Below, one piece after another: positions 18,301 to 26,674 of a DNA stretch of 64,000 nucleotides. Both the position numbers and the translations under genes were made by a program. The DNA is from CAVXHQ01 sp963789535 (GTDB taxonomy: Bacteria; Pseudomonadota; Alphaproteobacteria; Rhodobacterales; Rhodobacteraceae): the NCBI GenBank assembly GCA_963789535.1, contig CAWBKU010000004.1:1-64000 (forward strand). Reading direction: 5' to 3'. Every line of letters starts with the position of its first letter. Within the stretch, counting starts at the first letter, position 1. The notes beneath the pieces are model-generated. The model saw only the letters and a list, made by a program, of their open reading frames with translations. It did not search any database and was not told where the DNA came from.

Positions 18301-19131
18301 ACGGACGACCCCGCCACCGACCCCGCCACCGACATCGCGTTGCAAAGCCCCGCGACGCTGCCCGGCGGGGTGAGCCTCGATGGTTTGCGCCCGCCGCAGC
18401 GGCCCGACGGCCTTGCCGACAGCGCGGCCGCCACAGCCGAGGTTGCCGGGGCGCCGGTTCTGGTCTCTTTTGCCGGGCCGCGTCCACCGGAACGACCCGC
18501 CGGACTGGCGCCGCTGGACCCGCCCGCGGAGGAGGTCGCCGACCCCGCCACGGAGGAGACGGTCGAGGATGTGACCCCCAACACAGTCACCTCCGCCCTC
18601 GCCGCCATCGTGGCCGCCGGTCGCGACCCGCTTGCGAACGCCACGCGGCTCGCCGTGTCCCGCGCCCCGCGCCCCGATACGCGGCCGCGCAACTTTGCCC
18701 AGGTCGTCGCTGCCGCGCAGGCCCGGACCCAGGCACCCGCCCCCGCCGCCGCCGCCGCCCCCGCACCCGCCCCGGCTGTCGCCGCCGCCGCGCCGACGGT
18801 CAACGCCGGCGGCATCCCCCGCGCCGCCGAGGACGACGGCGAGCCCGAACCCGCATCGGGCGCCGCCGCCGCGCCGAGCGGGCAGACGACCACCACCGTC
18901 GCCGCCGCCGCGACCCAAGAGAGCGTCATCGACCTCGGTCGCGTCAACCTGATCGGCGTCTATGGCCGCCCGAACAACCGCAGTGCCCTGATCCGGCTCG
19001 CAAATGGTCGCTATGTCCGGGTCGGCATCGGCGATTCGCTCGAGGGCGGTCAGGTGACGGCGATCGGCGACAACGCCCTGAACTACGTCGTTCGCGGGCA
19101 GCTCTATGCCCTCGTGATCCCCGAGGAGTAG
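15310..19131 (+). CDS. Giant Pro/Ala-rich single-pass membrane protein with PilM/GspL-like N-terminus and GspC/PilP-like C-terminus
   Basis: The 1273-aa protein has four parts. Residues 1-150 form a compact domain (NFALSLSSEGVRLLHRTPDGW, then IIIANDQIRYLTLDG) that resembles the cytoplasmic ASKHA part of PilM/GspL scaffolds. Residues 150-660 are low-complexity Pro/Ala/Gly-rich. One membrane helix (MLLILVVVLLVLMAAVAAW) sits at about 670-690. A second Pro/Ala-rich stretch reaches about 1205. A final 65-residue beta domain (NLIGVYGRPNNRSALIRLA, GRYVRVGIGDSLEGG) resembles the HR domain of GspC/PilP. The expected topology is cytoplasmic N-terminus and periplasmic C-terminus. The role is unknown; a link to an envelope machine is inference. 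Five 24-bp repeats lie inside. The start at 15310 is preferred over 15289. Confidence 0.7.
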   Translation: MSRTSTPNFALSLSSEGVRLLHRTPDGWTFVGAVSPEAADLAGDLAALRSQALALDPDGLRTRIIIANDQIRYLTLDGAASEARVRAALDGATPYALDDLVIDHVAAGGKTHAAAVARETLEEAEAFAVEHKFAPVAFAAAPPKGSYAGEAYFGPTRAAPALLGEGATTGREARPVVEIAPESGQVDERAKGGAAEGPTDSVGDTVATPPRAAPTPEAPAATGPERSAASGKPSPAELVPADEKPVDVRPAEGTPAKVPPTDAMQTDAIPADPTPGPVDPAMPPEAADPATPGDARQDGAPAPARVDAPEAVALSAHGAPGPDTRPDGVPAPLFASRLRAQVEDRAARLTNGSGAMAATPHDGPAVSDRRDSTASRSASERTFAPTSASSATGPDGMPERAGGATPERAGGATPERAGGATPERAGGATPERAGGAAVAGPRAPSAPTLDRVDAGRRSVPPRLPPGMPPPAVAERLAAIAGRGVPGPASDMEDDGEGDGADDVTMPLPAARRDATHPPRPLAGGTDDLPPRRTPPGLGKGADAAPPGRVLVGASPDGTAAGITAPPEALAATLRQDTPAPSPGDSPRGGLGGLFTSRRRAPARAEPSVSRTADAPPPPSGRPLSGPPAKAPPPARGSAPVPQPRTERESMTVFGARKESTAAVPRRGSRFMLLILVVVLLVLMAAVAAWAAIFPESRVAGLFGRQGAPEATVAAAPGVPAAPAVSAAPITATEVLPETAPEVPDSTAALAAPGTESAPALPGAEVATAGTGAPALPGMIAPDARPAAQSDPDPPAASLPPETAGAAVVPAPGAETGAIPTPEEADRFYAATGVWLRAPRLPLRPEPEVLTDVGLAVSATAVPAATAAPELPPLAPDGALAPQLDPPAADVTFPRDARGLLLATPGGIVTPDGMAIYAGAPPALPPTRPGTEVPVAAPVPDATGFANALSDPPGRPAARPASFADLFGPLPASALVDPDVPAPTDPTGDPTPDPTGDPTDDPATDPATDIALQSPATLPGGVSLDGLRPPQRPDGLADSAAATAEVAGAPVLVSFAGPRPPERPAGLAPLDPPAEEVADPATEETVEDVTPNTVTSALAAIVAAGRDPLANATRLAVSRAPRPDTRPRNFAQVVAAAQARTQAPAPAAAAAPAPAPAVAAAAPTVNAGGIPRAAEDDGEPEPASGAAAAPSGQTTTTVAAAATQESVIDLGRVNLIGVYGRPNNRSALIRLANGRYVRVGIGDSLEGGQVTAIGDNALNYVVRGQLYALVIPEE
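16501..16620 (+). repeat. Five tandem 24-bp repeats (8-aa unit PERAGGAT)
   Basis: The unit ccagagcgcgccggtggcgc plus gacg is repeated without change at 16501-16524, 16525-16548, 16549-16572 and 16573-16596. A fifth, partly diverged copy lies at 16597-16620. In frame it encodes PERAGGAT repeats in the cytoplasmic linker of the giant membrane protein. Near-perfect identity at the DNA level points to recent slippage. Confidence 0.92.
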
Positions 19132-19394
19132 CGCGCCTTCGGTGCGACTGGTCGCGGTCGACCGGTTATCGTGGCCCTTGCCGCGAGGGTTCCCCTGCGG
19201 GCACGGGGGACAGGCCACGTCCACCCCGACCAGCCAGCGCCCGGCGACGGCCTGCCCCTCTGGGGCCGCATCCACGCCCGATCCGGCATCCGTTACCTTG
19301 CACGGACGTTACGTCATCTTTGTCATGCGATGTGATCGCGCGCCGGTCCGGGCGCGATTGCGTGAGCGCGCCGCGGCGTCCATAGGGGAACCAT

Positions 19395-21302
19395 ATGGAA
19401 AGCTATCTCATCCAGGCCGCCTTCTTTCTCGCCGCCGCCGTCATCGCGGTGCCGCTGGCGGCGCGCCTCGGCCTCGGCTCGGTGCTCGGCTACCTTCTGG
19501 CGGGCGTCGCCATCGGCTTCATCCCCGACCTCGGCTCCAGCACCGAGGATTTGCAGCGGTTCGGCGAATTCGGGGTGGTGATGATGCTGTTCCTCATCGG
19601 CCTCGAACTCGAACCCCGGGCGCTGTGGGACATGCGCTCACGGCTCGTCGGCCTTGGCGGGTTGCAGGTCGTGGTCACGACCGTCGCGATCATGTCGGGG
19701 ATGCTCTGGCTCGGCTATCTCTGGCAGGTGAGCCTTGCGGTCGGCATGATCTTTGCGCTGTCCTCGACCGCCATCGTCCTTCAGACCCTGTCGGAAAAGG
19801 GGCTGATGCAGACACCGGGGGGGCGTTCGACGTTCTCGGTGCTGCTGTCGCAGGACATCGCGGTGATCCCGTTGCTGGCGATCCTGCCGCTGCTCGCGGT
19901 CGGCACCCTGCCGATGACGCTCGCCAACGACGGCTCGATCCAGCGGATCACCGCCGAGGAGGGCCACGCCGCGATCAGCCTCGTCGACGGGCTGCCGGGC
20001 TGGGGCGTCACGCTGGTCACGCTGGGCGCCGTGGCGGTGGTGATCCTCGCCGGCGTCTATACGACGCGCCCGCTGTTTCGCTATATCCATCAGGCGCGCC
20101 TGCGCGAGATGTATACCGCCCTCGCCCTCCTCATGGTGGTCGGCGTCGCCGCCCTGATGGATCTGGTCGGCCTGTCGCCCGCGCTCGGCACGTTCCTGGC
20201 CGGCGTGGTCCTCGCCAACTCCGAGTTCCGGCACGAGATCGAGAGCGACCTCGAACCGTTCAAGGGCCTCCTTCTCGGCCTGTTCTTCATCACCGTCGGC
20301 GCGGGTATCGACTTTGGCCGCCTGTGGGCCAATCCGATGATTATCCTCGGCCTCACGGCTGCGGTGATGGCCATCAAGGGTCTGATCCTCTTCGTGCTCG
20401 GCTCGCTGTTCCGGCTGCGTGGCCGCGACCGCTGGCTGTTCGCGCTCGGCCTTGCGCAGGCGGGGGAATTCGGCTTCGTGCTGATCTCGTTCTCGTTGCA
20501 GCAGCAGGTGCTGTCGCCGGGTCTCGCCGGTCGGCTGCAACTGGTGGTCGCGCTCTCGATGCTCATCACGCCGCTGCTGTTCATCGTCTACGAGCAGTTG
20601 AGCAAACGGATATCCGAGGACGCGGGCCACGAGGCGGACCTGATCGACGCGACCGGGCCGGTCATCATCGCGGGCATCGGCCGGTTCGGGCAGGTGGTGC
20701 AGCGGCTGGTGAAGGGGTCCGGCTTCGACGTCGTCGTGCTCGACGCCGATCTCGACACGATCAACACCATGCGCGCCTTCGGCACGCGCGGCTTCTTCGG
20801 CGATCCGACGCGGCCCGACGTGCTCGCCTCTGCCGGGATCGCCGAGGCGCAGGTGCTGGTGGTGGCGGTCGACGACCGCGCCAAGGCGACGCAACTCGTG
20901 ACCTATGCGCGCCGGATCCGGCCCGACATCCACATCGTCGCCCGTGCCTATGACCGGGTCCATGTCTACGAGCTGTTCAAGGCCGGCGCCGACGACATCG
21001 TGCGCGAGATGTTCGACAGCAGCCTGCGCGCCGGGCGCTATGTCCTCGAGAACCTCGGGCTGTCGGAATACGAGGCGGCGGACGCCGAAGAGACGTTCTA
21101 TCACGCCGACCGCGCCGCGATGCGCGATCTGGCCGAACTGTGGAAACCCGGCGTGCCGGTCGAGAACAACCCCGACTACGTCAATCGCGCCAAGCAGTTG
21201 AACCGCGGCGTCGAAACGGCACTGGTGAGCCGCGCGACCAAGAAGGGCCGCCCGAAGACCGGCGAGAGCGGCTATCGCCCCAAGACCCGGCGCGGCAGCT
21301 AG
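19395..21302 (+). CDS. CPA2-family K+/H+ antiporter with RCK domain (KefB/KefC-like)
   Basis: This is an inner-membrane cation:proton antiporter of 635 aa. The first 390 residues form 11-13 transmembrane helices of the Na_H_Exchanger type, including FGVVMMLFLIGLELEP and ALSSTAIVLQTLSEKG. A TrkA-N/RCK domain follows from about residue 410, with the Rossmann motif GPVIIAGIGRFGQVVQRL and the acidic strand DVVVLDADLDTINTM. That pattern fits glutathione- or nucleotide-gated potassium efflux. The C-terminus is a basic tail. It begins 263 bases after the giant protein in a region with no recognisable signal and ends 3 bases before cobT on the other strand. Confidence 0.87.
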   Translation: MESYLIQAAFFLAAAVIAVPLAARLGLGSVLGYLLAGVAIGFIPDLGSSTEDLQRFGEFGVVMMLFLIGLELEPRALWDMRSRLVGLGGLQVVVTTVAIMSGMLWLGYLWQVSLAVGMIFALSSTAIVLQTLSEKGLMQTPGGRSTFSVLLSQDIAVIPLLAILPLLAVGTLPMTLANDGSIQRITAEEGHAAISLVDGLPGWGVTLVTLGAVAVVILAGVYTTRPLFRYIHQARLREMYTALALLMVVGVAALMDLVGLSPALGTFLAGVVLANSEFRHEIESDLEPFKGLLLGLFFITVGAGIDFGRLWANPMIILGLTAAVMAIKGLILFVLGSLFRLRGRDRWLFALGLAQAGEFGFVLISFSLQQQVLSPGLAGRLQLVVALSMLITPLLFIVYEQLSKRISEDAGHEADLIDATGPVIIAGIGRFGQVVQRLVKGSGFDVVVLDADLDTINTMRAFGTRGFFGDPTRPDVLASAGIAEAQVLVVAVDDRAKATQLVTYARRIRPDIHIVARAYDRVHVYELFKAGADDIVREMFDSSLRAGRYVLENLGLSEYEAADAEETFYHADRAAMRDLAELWKPGVPVENNPDYVNRAKQLNRGVETALVSRATKKGRPKTGESGYRPKTRRGS

Positions 21303-21305
21303 GGA

Positions 21306-22326
21306 TCAACCGTCGCTGACGCCCGCCTCGGCGAATGTCGCCATGCCGGAATGGCAGGCGATGGCCCCCTGAAGGATGCCGATGGCCAGCGCCCCGCCCG
21401 ACCCCTCGCCCAGCCGCAGGCCGAGCGACAGGAGCGGCACCTTGCCCAGCGCGTCGAGGAACCGGCCATGCGCGCCCTCGGCGCTCAGGTGCCCGGCGAC
21501 GGCGTGGTCGAGGGCGCCGGGCGACGCGCGTTCGAGGCAGGCGGCGGCGGCGGTGCAGATGAACCCGTCGAGGATCACCGGGATCCGCCGCGCCCGCGCG
21601 CCTGCGATCGCGCCCGCCATCGCCGCCACCTCGCGCCCGCCGAGGCAGCGCAGCACCTCCAGCGGATCGGTCGCGGCATGCGCGTTGGCAGCAAGGCCCG
21701 CGGCGACGGCGGCGTTCTTGCGCGCAAGGCCCGCATCGTCGACGCCGGTGCCGCGCCCGGTCCAGTCGGCGGGGGTGCCGCCGATAGAGGGCGTGGCCGA
21801 TGGCGGCGGCAGAGGTGGTGTTGCCGATGCCCATCTCGCCGGTAACGACGAGGTCTGCGGTGTCGCTCACCGCCTCCCAGCCCGTCGTGAGGGCGGCGAT
21901 GAAATCCGCCTCGCTCATCGCGGGGCCTTGGGTGAAATCGGCGGTGGGCCGGTCGAGGTCGAGGGCATGGACATCGAGCGTCGCGCCGAACGCGCGGGCG
22001 AGCTGGTTGATCGCGGCGCCGCCATGCTGGAAATTGAGGACCATCTGCGCCGTCACCTCGGCCGGAAAGGCCGACACCCCCTGCGCGGTCACGCCGTGGT
22101 TGCCCGCAAAGACGATGACCTGCGGACGCTCCAGCCGCGGTCGCGGATCGCCGCGCCAGCCGGCATACCATTGCGCCAACGCCTCGAGCCGCCCGAGCGC
22201 GCCCGGCGGCTTGGTCAACTGGCCGTTGCGGGCGGCGGCAGCGTCCCGCGCGGTTGCGTCGGGGCCGGGGGCATCGGCGAGGGTCCGGCGAAAGCCGTCG
22301 AGCGTCGTGAAAGGGGCCGTGGCCAT
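21306..22326 (-). pseudogene. cobT: Nicotinate-nucleotide--dimethylbenzimidazole phosphoribosyltransferase, frameshifted
   Basis: CobT makes alpha-ribazole phosphate for the lower ligand of cobalamin. The first 180 codons from 22326 are intact (QVIVFAGNHGVTAQGVSAFP, GEMGIGNTTSAAAIGHALY). The frame then breaks near 21784. Dropping one base restores GGTPADWTGRGTGVDDAGLA and continues to the proper end VILDGFICTAAAACLERA and ACHSGMATFAEAG at 21306. The length of 1021 bases equals 340 codons plus one base, the normal family size, so a single inserted base is the only lesion. It may be a true mutation or a consensus error. It is divergent from cobS with 72 bases between; no cobalamin riboswitch is evident. 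Confidence 0.88.
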
Positions 22327-22398
22327 GATCCGTCCTCGTTGCAAGTGTCGCGCGACCTGTCTAACCGTCGGGCGCACAAGCGAAAGGCCGGAACGGGC

Positions 22399-23181
22399 AT
22401 GAGGGTGGAGAAAAGCGACATGGTCGCGACGGCGGCGCAGGCGGGCCGCGACGTGGCGGCGGCGGTGGGCCTGCTCACCCGCCTGCCCGTCCCGGTGGAC
22501 GCGGCCCGGGCGCAGGCGCGCGGTGCCGGTGCCGCGTGGGCATGGCCGCTCGCCGGAGTTGCCGTGGCGCTGATCTGCGGCGCGCTCGGCGCCGGTATGC
22601 TCGGCCTCGGCCTGCCCGCGCCGCTGGTCGCGGGCCTCGTCCTCGGCACCGGTATCGTCGTGACCGGCGGGCTGCACGAGGACGGTCTGGCGGACAGTGC
22701 GGACGGCCTCTGGGGCGGATGGACCGTGGCGCGGCGGCTCGAGATCATGCGCGACAGCCATATCGGCACCTTCGGGGTGCTGGCGCTGGCGCTGTCGGTG
22801 CTGTTGCGGTGGCAGGCCCTGGCGCTTCTCCTCGCGGGCGGCGCGCTGTGGGGTCCGCTGGTCGCGGCGGCGGTGCTCAGCCGGGCGCCGATGGCGGCGC
22901 TGATGGTGGCCCTGCCGCCGGCGCGCGCCGACGGGTTGAGCCGCAGCGTCGGCGTGCCGACGACGGGCGTGGCCCTTGGCGGCGCGGCACTGGCGCTGGC
23001 GGTGGCGCTGGTGGCCGTCGGGCCGCCGGCACTGGCGCTGGCCCTCGGGGTGGCGGCGGTCGCGGCGGGCTGCGGCGCGCTGGCGCGCGCCCGGATCGGC
23101 GGCCAGACCGGCGACATCCTCGGCGCCACGCAACAGGTCTGCGAGGTCGCGGTGCTGCTGGCGCTGGCGGCGATCCTCTAG
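22399..23181 (+). CDS. cobS: Adenosylcobinamide-GDP ribazoletransferase
   Basis: CobS joins adenosylcobinamide-GDP to alpha-ribazole (phosphate) in the last step of cobalamin assembly, in the inner membrane. The protein of 260 aa has the conserved VGLLTRLPVP start, the metal-binding GGLHEDGLADSADGLWGG at about residues 92-110, and RDSHIGTFGV, followed by several alanine/leucine-rich helices. The start could also be the ATG at 22420, which has a slightly better ribosome site. It pairs functionally with the divergent cobT. Its stop overlaps the next gene's stop within CTAG. Confidence 0.9.
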   Translation: MRVEKSDMVATAAQAGRDVAAAVGLLTRLPVPVDAARAQARGAGAAWAWPLAGVAVALICGALGAGMLGLGLPAPLVAGLVLGTGIVVTGGLHEDGLADSADGLWGGWTVARRLEIMRDSHIGTFGVLALALSVLLRWQALALLLAGGALWGPLVAAAVLSRAPMAALMVALPPARADGLSRSVGVPTTGVALGGAALALAVALVAVGPPALALALGVAAVAAGCGALARARIGGQTGDILGATQQVCEVAVLLALAAIL

Positions 23182-23966
23182 CGGCAGGCCAGCGCCGCGG
23201 CCATGTCGTCCGGCCCGGAAAAGGCGCCGATATCGCGCGGCACGAGGGCGCCGTCGCGCAGCGTCACCGCGACGATCCGGGTCCAGTCCGCGCTCACCAC
23301 CAGCGCCTCGTCGCCCGCGCCGCAATCGCGGAACCCGCCGGTGATGACATCCTCGCCGATGCGGTGGTTGGTGACATCCTCGAGGCGCGCGACCTCGACC
23401 AGTTCCGACCCGTCGAACCGCCAGACCCGCAGAACCCGCGCCAGATGCGGCCGGTCGACATAGGCGATCTCGGGCCGCCCGTCGCCATCGAGATCGCCGA
23501 CGCCCTGTCCCACGGGGGCGAGCCAGCGGAACGGCTGGCCGACGAAGGGTGTGGCGGCGCGCAGGGTGCCGTCGGCGCCATAGATCGACAGCCGCGACCC
23601 CAGGGCCGCATCGCTCTCGATCACGATCACCTCGGTATCGCCGTCGCCATCCGCATCGACGACACGCGGGGCGATGTCCTCGAAGATGCGATCCCGTTGC
23701 AGCCGGACGGATATCCCGTCGGTCCTGTGGGTGGCACAATTGCGACAGCTTCGGACGATCATCCGCAGCGCGCCCCATTCGGGCGTGGCGCCAAGGATGT
23801 CGTGACCATACCGCGCGACCGGCGCGTCGAACCCGGCACTCTCGACCGCGTAGGGATCGAACATCGTCCCGAGGGTGCCCTGCGCCGCCGCCTGTCCCGC
23901 CGCACCGCACGCTGCCAAGGCAGCCGCCCGCGCAGCCAACCTGCCCCGCAGCGAGGCGCGCCTCAA
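23178..23966 (-). CDS. Exported FG-GAP/VCBS-repeat protein
   Basis: The protein has 262 aa with an N-terminal signal segment (LAARAAALAACGAAGQAAAQ). It carries calcium-loop-like repeats of the FG-GAP type: VDADGDGDTEVIVIES at about 112-127 and GDLDGDGRPEIAYVDR at about 157-172. These form beta-propeller blades in related proteins. It also has CRNC, a close cysteine pair. The start is a TTG that overlaps the stop of the upstream ferredoxin gene (TTGA), so translation is probably coupled. The function is unknown; the location is likely periplasmic. Confidence 0.72.
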   Translation of the reverse strand: MRRASLRGRLAARAAALAACGAAGQAAAQGTLGTMFDPYAVESAGFDAPVARYGHDILGATPEWGALRMIVRSCRNCATHRTDGISVRLQRDRIFEDIAPRVVDADGDGDTEVIVIESDAALGSRLSIYGADGTLRAATPFVGQPFRWLAPVGQGVGDLDGDGRPEIAYVDRPHLARVLRVWRFDGSELVEVARLEDVTNHRIGEDVITGGFRDCGAGDEALVVSADWTRIVAVTLRDGALVPRDIGAFSGPDDMAAALACR

Positions 23967-24286
23967 ATCTGCTTGACCGGCATCTGCACGCGCAGACCGT
24001 CGAGCGCGTCCGTCACCTTCAACTGGCAGGTCAGCCGCGAGCGCACATCGTCGGGTTCATAGGCGAACTCGAGCATGTCGGCCTCCATCGCGTCCTTGGC
24101 GGGCAGTTTGCCGACCCAGTCGGGCGCCACGTAGACATGGCAGGTCGAGCAGGCGCAGGCGCCGCCGCAGTCGGCCTCGATGCCGGGGATACCGTTGTCG
24201 CGCGCGCCCTCCATGACCGTGAGGCCGTTGGCCACGTCGACGACATGCTCCTTGCCGCCGTGCTCGATATAGGTGATTCTCGCCAT
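23963..24286 (-). CDS. 2Fe-2S ferredoxin (adrenodoxin/putidaredoxin type)
   Basis: This is a soluble electron carrier of 107 aa. The cluster ligands are C40, C46, C49 and C87 in the vertebrate-type spacing C-x5-C-x2-C (DCGGACACSTC) with a late LTCQL. Related proteins serve P450s, Rieske oxygenases or Fe-S assembly. The segment YEPDDVRSRLTCQL is typical. The start at 24286 follows GAGGAAG. No partner reductase or oxygenase is nearby; the following gene is an exported FG-GAP protein that overlaps by 4 bases. Confidence 0.93.
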   Translation of the reverse strand: MARITYIEHGGKEHVVDVANGLTVMEGARDNGIPGIEADCGGACACSTCHVYVAPDWVGKLPAKDAMEADMLEFAYEPDDVRSRLTCQLKVTDALDGLRVQMPVKQI

Positions 24287-24482
24287 CGGGTCCGCTTCCT
24301 CATTGCTCTGCGCCCCCATGTAGGACGGATGCGCCGCCGCTTCCAGTGGGGGTGAGTCCCCCGGGTCACGCCACGGGACCGTCGCGGGCAAGCCCGACAC
24401 CGGGGGGCTTTGGCGCGGGCACCGGGCCTGCTAGGGTCGCGCACAAAGCCGGTCGACCGGCGACGCGACGAGGCAGCAAGGT

Positions 24483-25028
24483 TTGAGACCCGCCCCCTTC
24501 CGTTCCGGCATCGCGGCCTGCGCCGTCCTCGCGGCCTGCGGCGGTGGCGGCGGTCCGGTGCCCGACAGTGGCGCCGGCGTGCCCGCGTTCATCGCCGCCG
24601 AGATCGAGAGCGGCGCGGACGGCCGCTGTTTCGGCCGCGACATCACGCCCGCCGTGGTTCAGACGGTGACGGTGCAGATCCTCGACCGGCCCGCCGTGAC
24701 CGCCCCCGACGGCACCGTGACCGAGGCCGCGATCTATCGCAGCGAGGTGCGCCAGGAGATCGCGCGCGAACGCGAGGAGGTGCTGTTCGAAACGATCTGC
24801 CCGCCCGCCTTTACCCTCGATTTCGTGGCCTCGATGCAGCGCGCCCTGTCGGCGCGCGGCTTTTACCGGGGGCCGGTCAACGGCATCCTCGATGCCGACA
24901 CCGGCCGCGCGGTGCAGGATTTCCAGCGGGAACGGGGGCCGGACAGCCCGCTGCTGTCGATCGACGCGGCACGCTCGCTCGGGCTCGTGACGCTCTCGGG
25001 GGATCAGTTCGACATCCTGAACCGGTAG
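24483..25028 (+). CDS. Lipoprotein with peptidoglycan-binding domain
   Basis: The 181-aa protein has a lipobox LAAC near residues 16-19, so it should be lipidated at the Cys and anchored in the envelope. A glycine run follows. The last 70 residues are a PG_binding_1 domain with the typical MQRALSARGFYRGPVNGILD and TGRAVQDFQRERG. The middle part has two further cysteines (GRCFGRD, ETICPPAF). The start is a TTG preceded by CAGCAAGG; no ATG fits the signal peptide. The specific role is unknown. Confidence 0.75.
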   Translation: MRPAPFRSGIAACAVLAACGGGGGPVPDSGAGVPAFIAAEIESGADGRCFGRDITPAVVQTVTVQILDRPAVTAPDGTVTEAAIYRSEVRQEIAREREEVLFETICPPAFTLDFVASMQRALSARGFYRGPVNGILDADTGRAVQDFQRERGPDSPLLSIDAARSLGLVTLSGDQFDILNR

Positions 25029-25047
25029 GATGGGGTTTCACCCCATC
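25029..25047. repeat. REP-like intergenic palindrome (GATGGGGT-TTC-ACCCCATC)
   Basis: A perfect 8-bp inverted repeat with a 3-base loop begins on the last base after the lipoprotein stop codon. Near-identical palindromes occur at 31723, 42095 and 42140, always between genes. Confidence 0.75.
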
Positions 25048-25117
25048 ATCGGGGGCGTCGCGTCGACGGGATGCCACCCCATGTCACGCGCCTTTCATAT
25101 TGTCGCGACCCGCACCG

Positions 25118-25146
25118 AAAAAAGGGGCGCCCGAAGGCGCCCCTTT
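25118..25146 (-). terminator. Terminator of the DegP-type protease gene
   Basis: On the minus strand an 8-bp stem GGGGCGCC/GGCGCCCC with a 4-base loop is followed by six T. It lies 20 bases after the protease stop. Three T also follow on the plus strand, so it may act in both directions. Confidence 0.8.
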
Positions 25147-25165
25147 CCCGTCGTTGCCGATCGCG

Positions 25166-26674
25166 TCACTCGTCCTCGGATACCACCAGCGCCACGAACC
25201 GCGGATCGCCGCCGCGCCGCACGAGCAGGAGCATCGACTTGCGCCCCGCCTCGAGCGTCTCGGCCACCCGCGCCTCGAGATCCTCGACACTCGTGATCGC
25301 CTGCTGGCCCGCCTCGGTGATGACGTCGCCGGGCAGAATGCCCTTTGTCGCCGCATCGGACTCGGGGTCGACGGCGGTGATGACGAGGCCCGGCACCTCC
25401 TCGATGCCGTATTCCTCGGCCAGTTCCGGCGTCATCACCGACAGCATGAGGCCCAGCACCTCGCTCTCCTGCGGCTCTTCGACCTCGGGGGTGCCGGACG
25501 CCGGGAACGTGCTTTCCGCCTCTTCGCGACGGCCGAGCGTAACGGGGATCGTCTCTTCGGCGCCATTGCGCAACACGAGGACCGGCACCGCCTCACCCAC
25601 CGGGGCGTTGCCGACCATGCGCACCAGCTCGCGGGTGTTCTCGACCGCATTGCCGTCGAACTGGAGGATGACGTCACCGGCGAGCAGGCCCGCATCCGCC
25701 GCCGGCCCCGGCGGCACGTCGGTGATCATCGCGCCTTCGGTCGAGGTCAGGCCGATGATCGCGTCGACCATGTCGGGGGTCACGTCCTGGATCCGGACGC
25801 CGAGCCAGCCGCGGCGGGTCTCGCCGAACTCGATCAACTGGTCGGTGACGTTCTTGACGACCGCCGAGGACATCGCGAACCCGATGCCGATCGAGCCGCC
25901 GTTGGGCGACAGGATCGCGGTGTTCACGCCGATCACCTCGCCGTCCATGTTGAACAGCGGCCCGCCCGAGTTGCCGCGGTTGATCGCGGCGTCGGTCTGG
26001 ATGAAGTCGTCGTAGGAGCCCGAAAGCTCGCGGTTGCGCGCCGACACGATGCCCGCGGAAACCGAGAAGCCCTGCCCCAGCGGGTTGCCCATCGCCATGA
26101 CCCAGTCGCCCACACGGGCGCCGATGCCGTTGCTGTCGCCGAAGGTGACGAAGGGCAGATCGGACGATTCGACCTTGAGGACCGCGAGATCGGTGTTCAG
26201 ATCGGTGCCGACGATGGTCGCGGGCAGACGCTCGCCCGAGAAGAACTCGATCTCGATCTCGTCGGCGCCTTCGATGACGTGGTTGTTGGTGACGATGAAG
26301 CCGTCGGCCGAGATGACGAAGCCCGAGCCGAGGGCGGCGGACCGGCGCGGCGCGTCGTCGCCCTGATCGCCGAAAAAGTCCTCGAAGGGCGAGCCGTCGG
26401 GCACGACGCCCTGTTCGTCGGTGTTGCGCGCGATCACCGTCGAGGTGGTGATGTTGACGACCGAGGGGCTGACGATCTGCGCCAGATCGGCAAAGGACAC
26501 CGGGCGGCCGATGTTCTGGGCCTGCACCTCTTCGTCGAGCGGTGCGGTTTCCTGCGCGGGTGCCGGAAGCGCGCTCAGCGCGACGGCGGACCCGAGGGCG
26601 AGGGCGCCCATCAGGCGCACGGGCCAGAGTGCGACGGTCGGGTCTGCACTCTTGGCGAAGGCTTGTGTGGTCAC
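25166..26674 (-). CDS. degP: Periplasmic serine endoprotease, DegP/Do family
   Basis: The protein has 502 aa. A signal peptide (LMGALALGSAVALSALPAPA) leads to a trypsin-like domain with catalytic triad His122 (NNHVIEGADE), Asp152 (TDLAVLKV) and Ser226 (GNSGGPL). Two PDZ domains follow, the first beginning near RRGWLGVRIQDVTPD. It degrades misfolded envelope proteins in known relatives. A GTG start at 26674 is chosen because AAGGGAGAG precedes it and the signal peptide fits; the longer frame is not coding. It could equally be called DegQ or MucD. In many alphaproteobacteria a degP gene follows hflKC, but here hflKC lies 30 kb away. Confidence 0.92.
   Translation of the reverse strand: MTTQAFAKSADPTVALWPVRLMGALALGSAVALSALPAPAQETAPLDEEVQAQNIGRPVSFADLAQIVSPSVVNITTSTVIARNTDEQGVVPDGSPFEDFFGDQGDDAPRRSAALGSGFVISADGFIVTNNHVIEGADEIEIEFFSGERLPATIVGTDLNTDLAVLKVESSDLPFVTFGDSNGIGARVGDWVMAMGNPLGQGFSVSAGIVSARNRELSGSYDDFIQTDAAINRGNSGGPLFNMDGEVIGVNTAILSPNGGSIGIGFAMSSAVVKNVTDQLIEFGETRRGWLGVRIQDVTPDMVDAIIGLTSTEGAMITDVPPGPAADAGLLAGDVILQFDGNAVENTRELVRMVGNAPVGEAVPVLVLRNGAEETIPVTLGRREEAESTFPASGTPEVEEPQESEVLGLMLSVMTPELAEEYGIEEVPGLVITAVDPESDAATKGILPGDVITEAGQQAITSVEDLEARVAETLEAGRKSMLLLVRRGGDPRFVALVVSEDE

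Noticed and set aside
21306..22326. Programmed frameshift in cobT
   Set aside because: No slippery run or stimulatory structure is seen at the site, and the family uses one frame. A simple indel explains it better.
22327..22398. Cobalamin riboswitch between cobT and cobS
   Set aside because: The gap is only 72 bases and lacks the B12-box core, so no such element fits.
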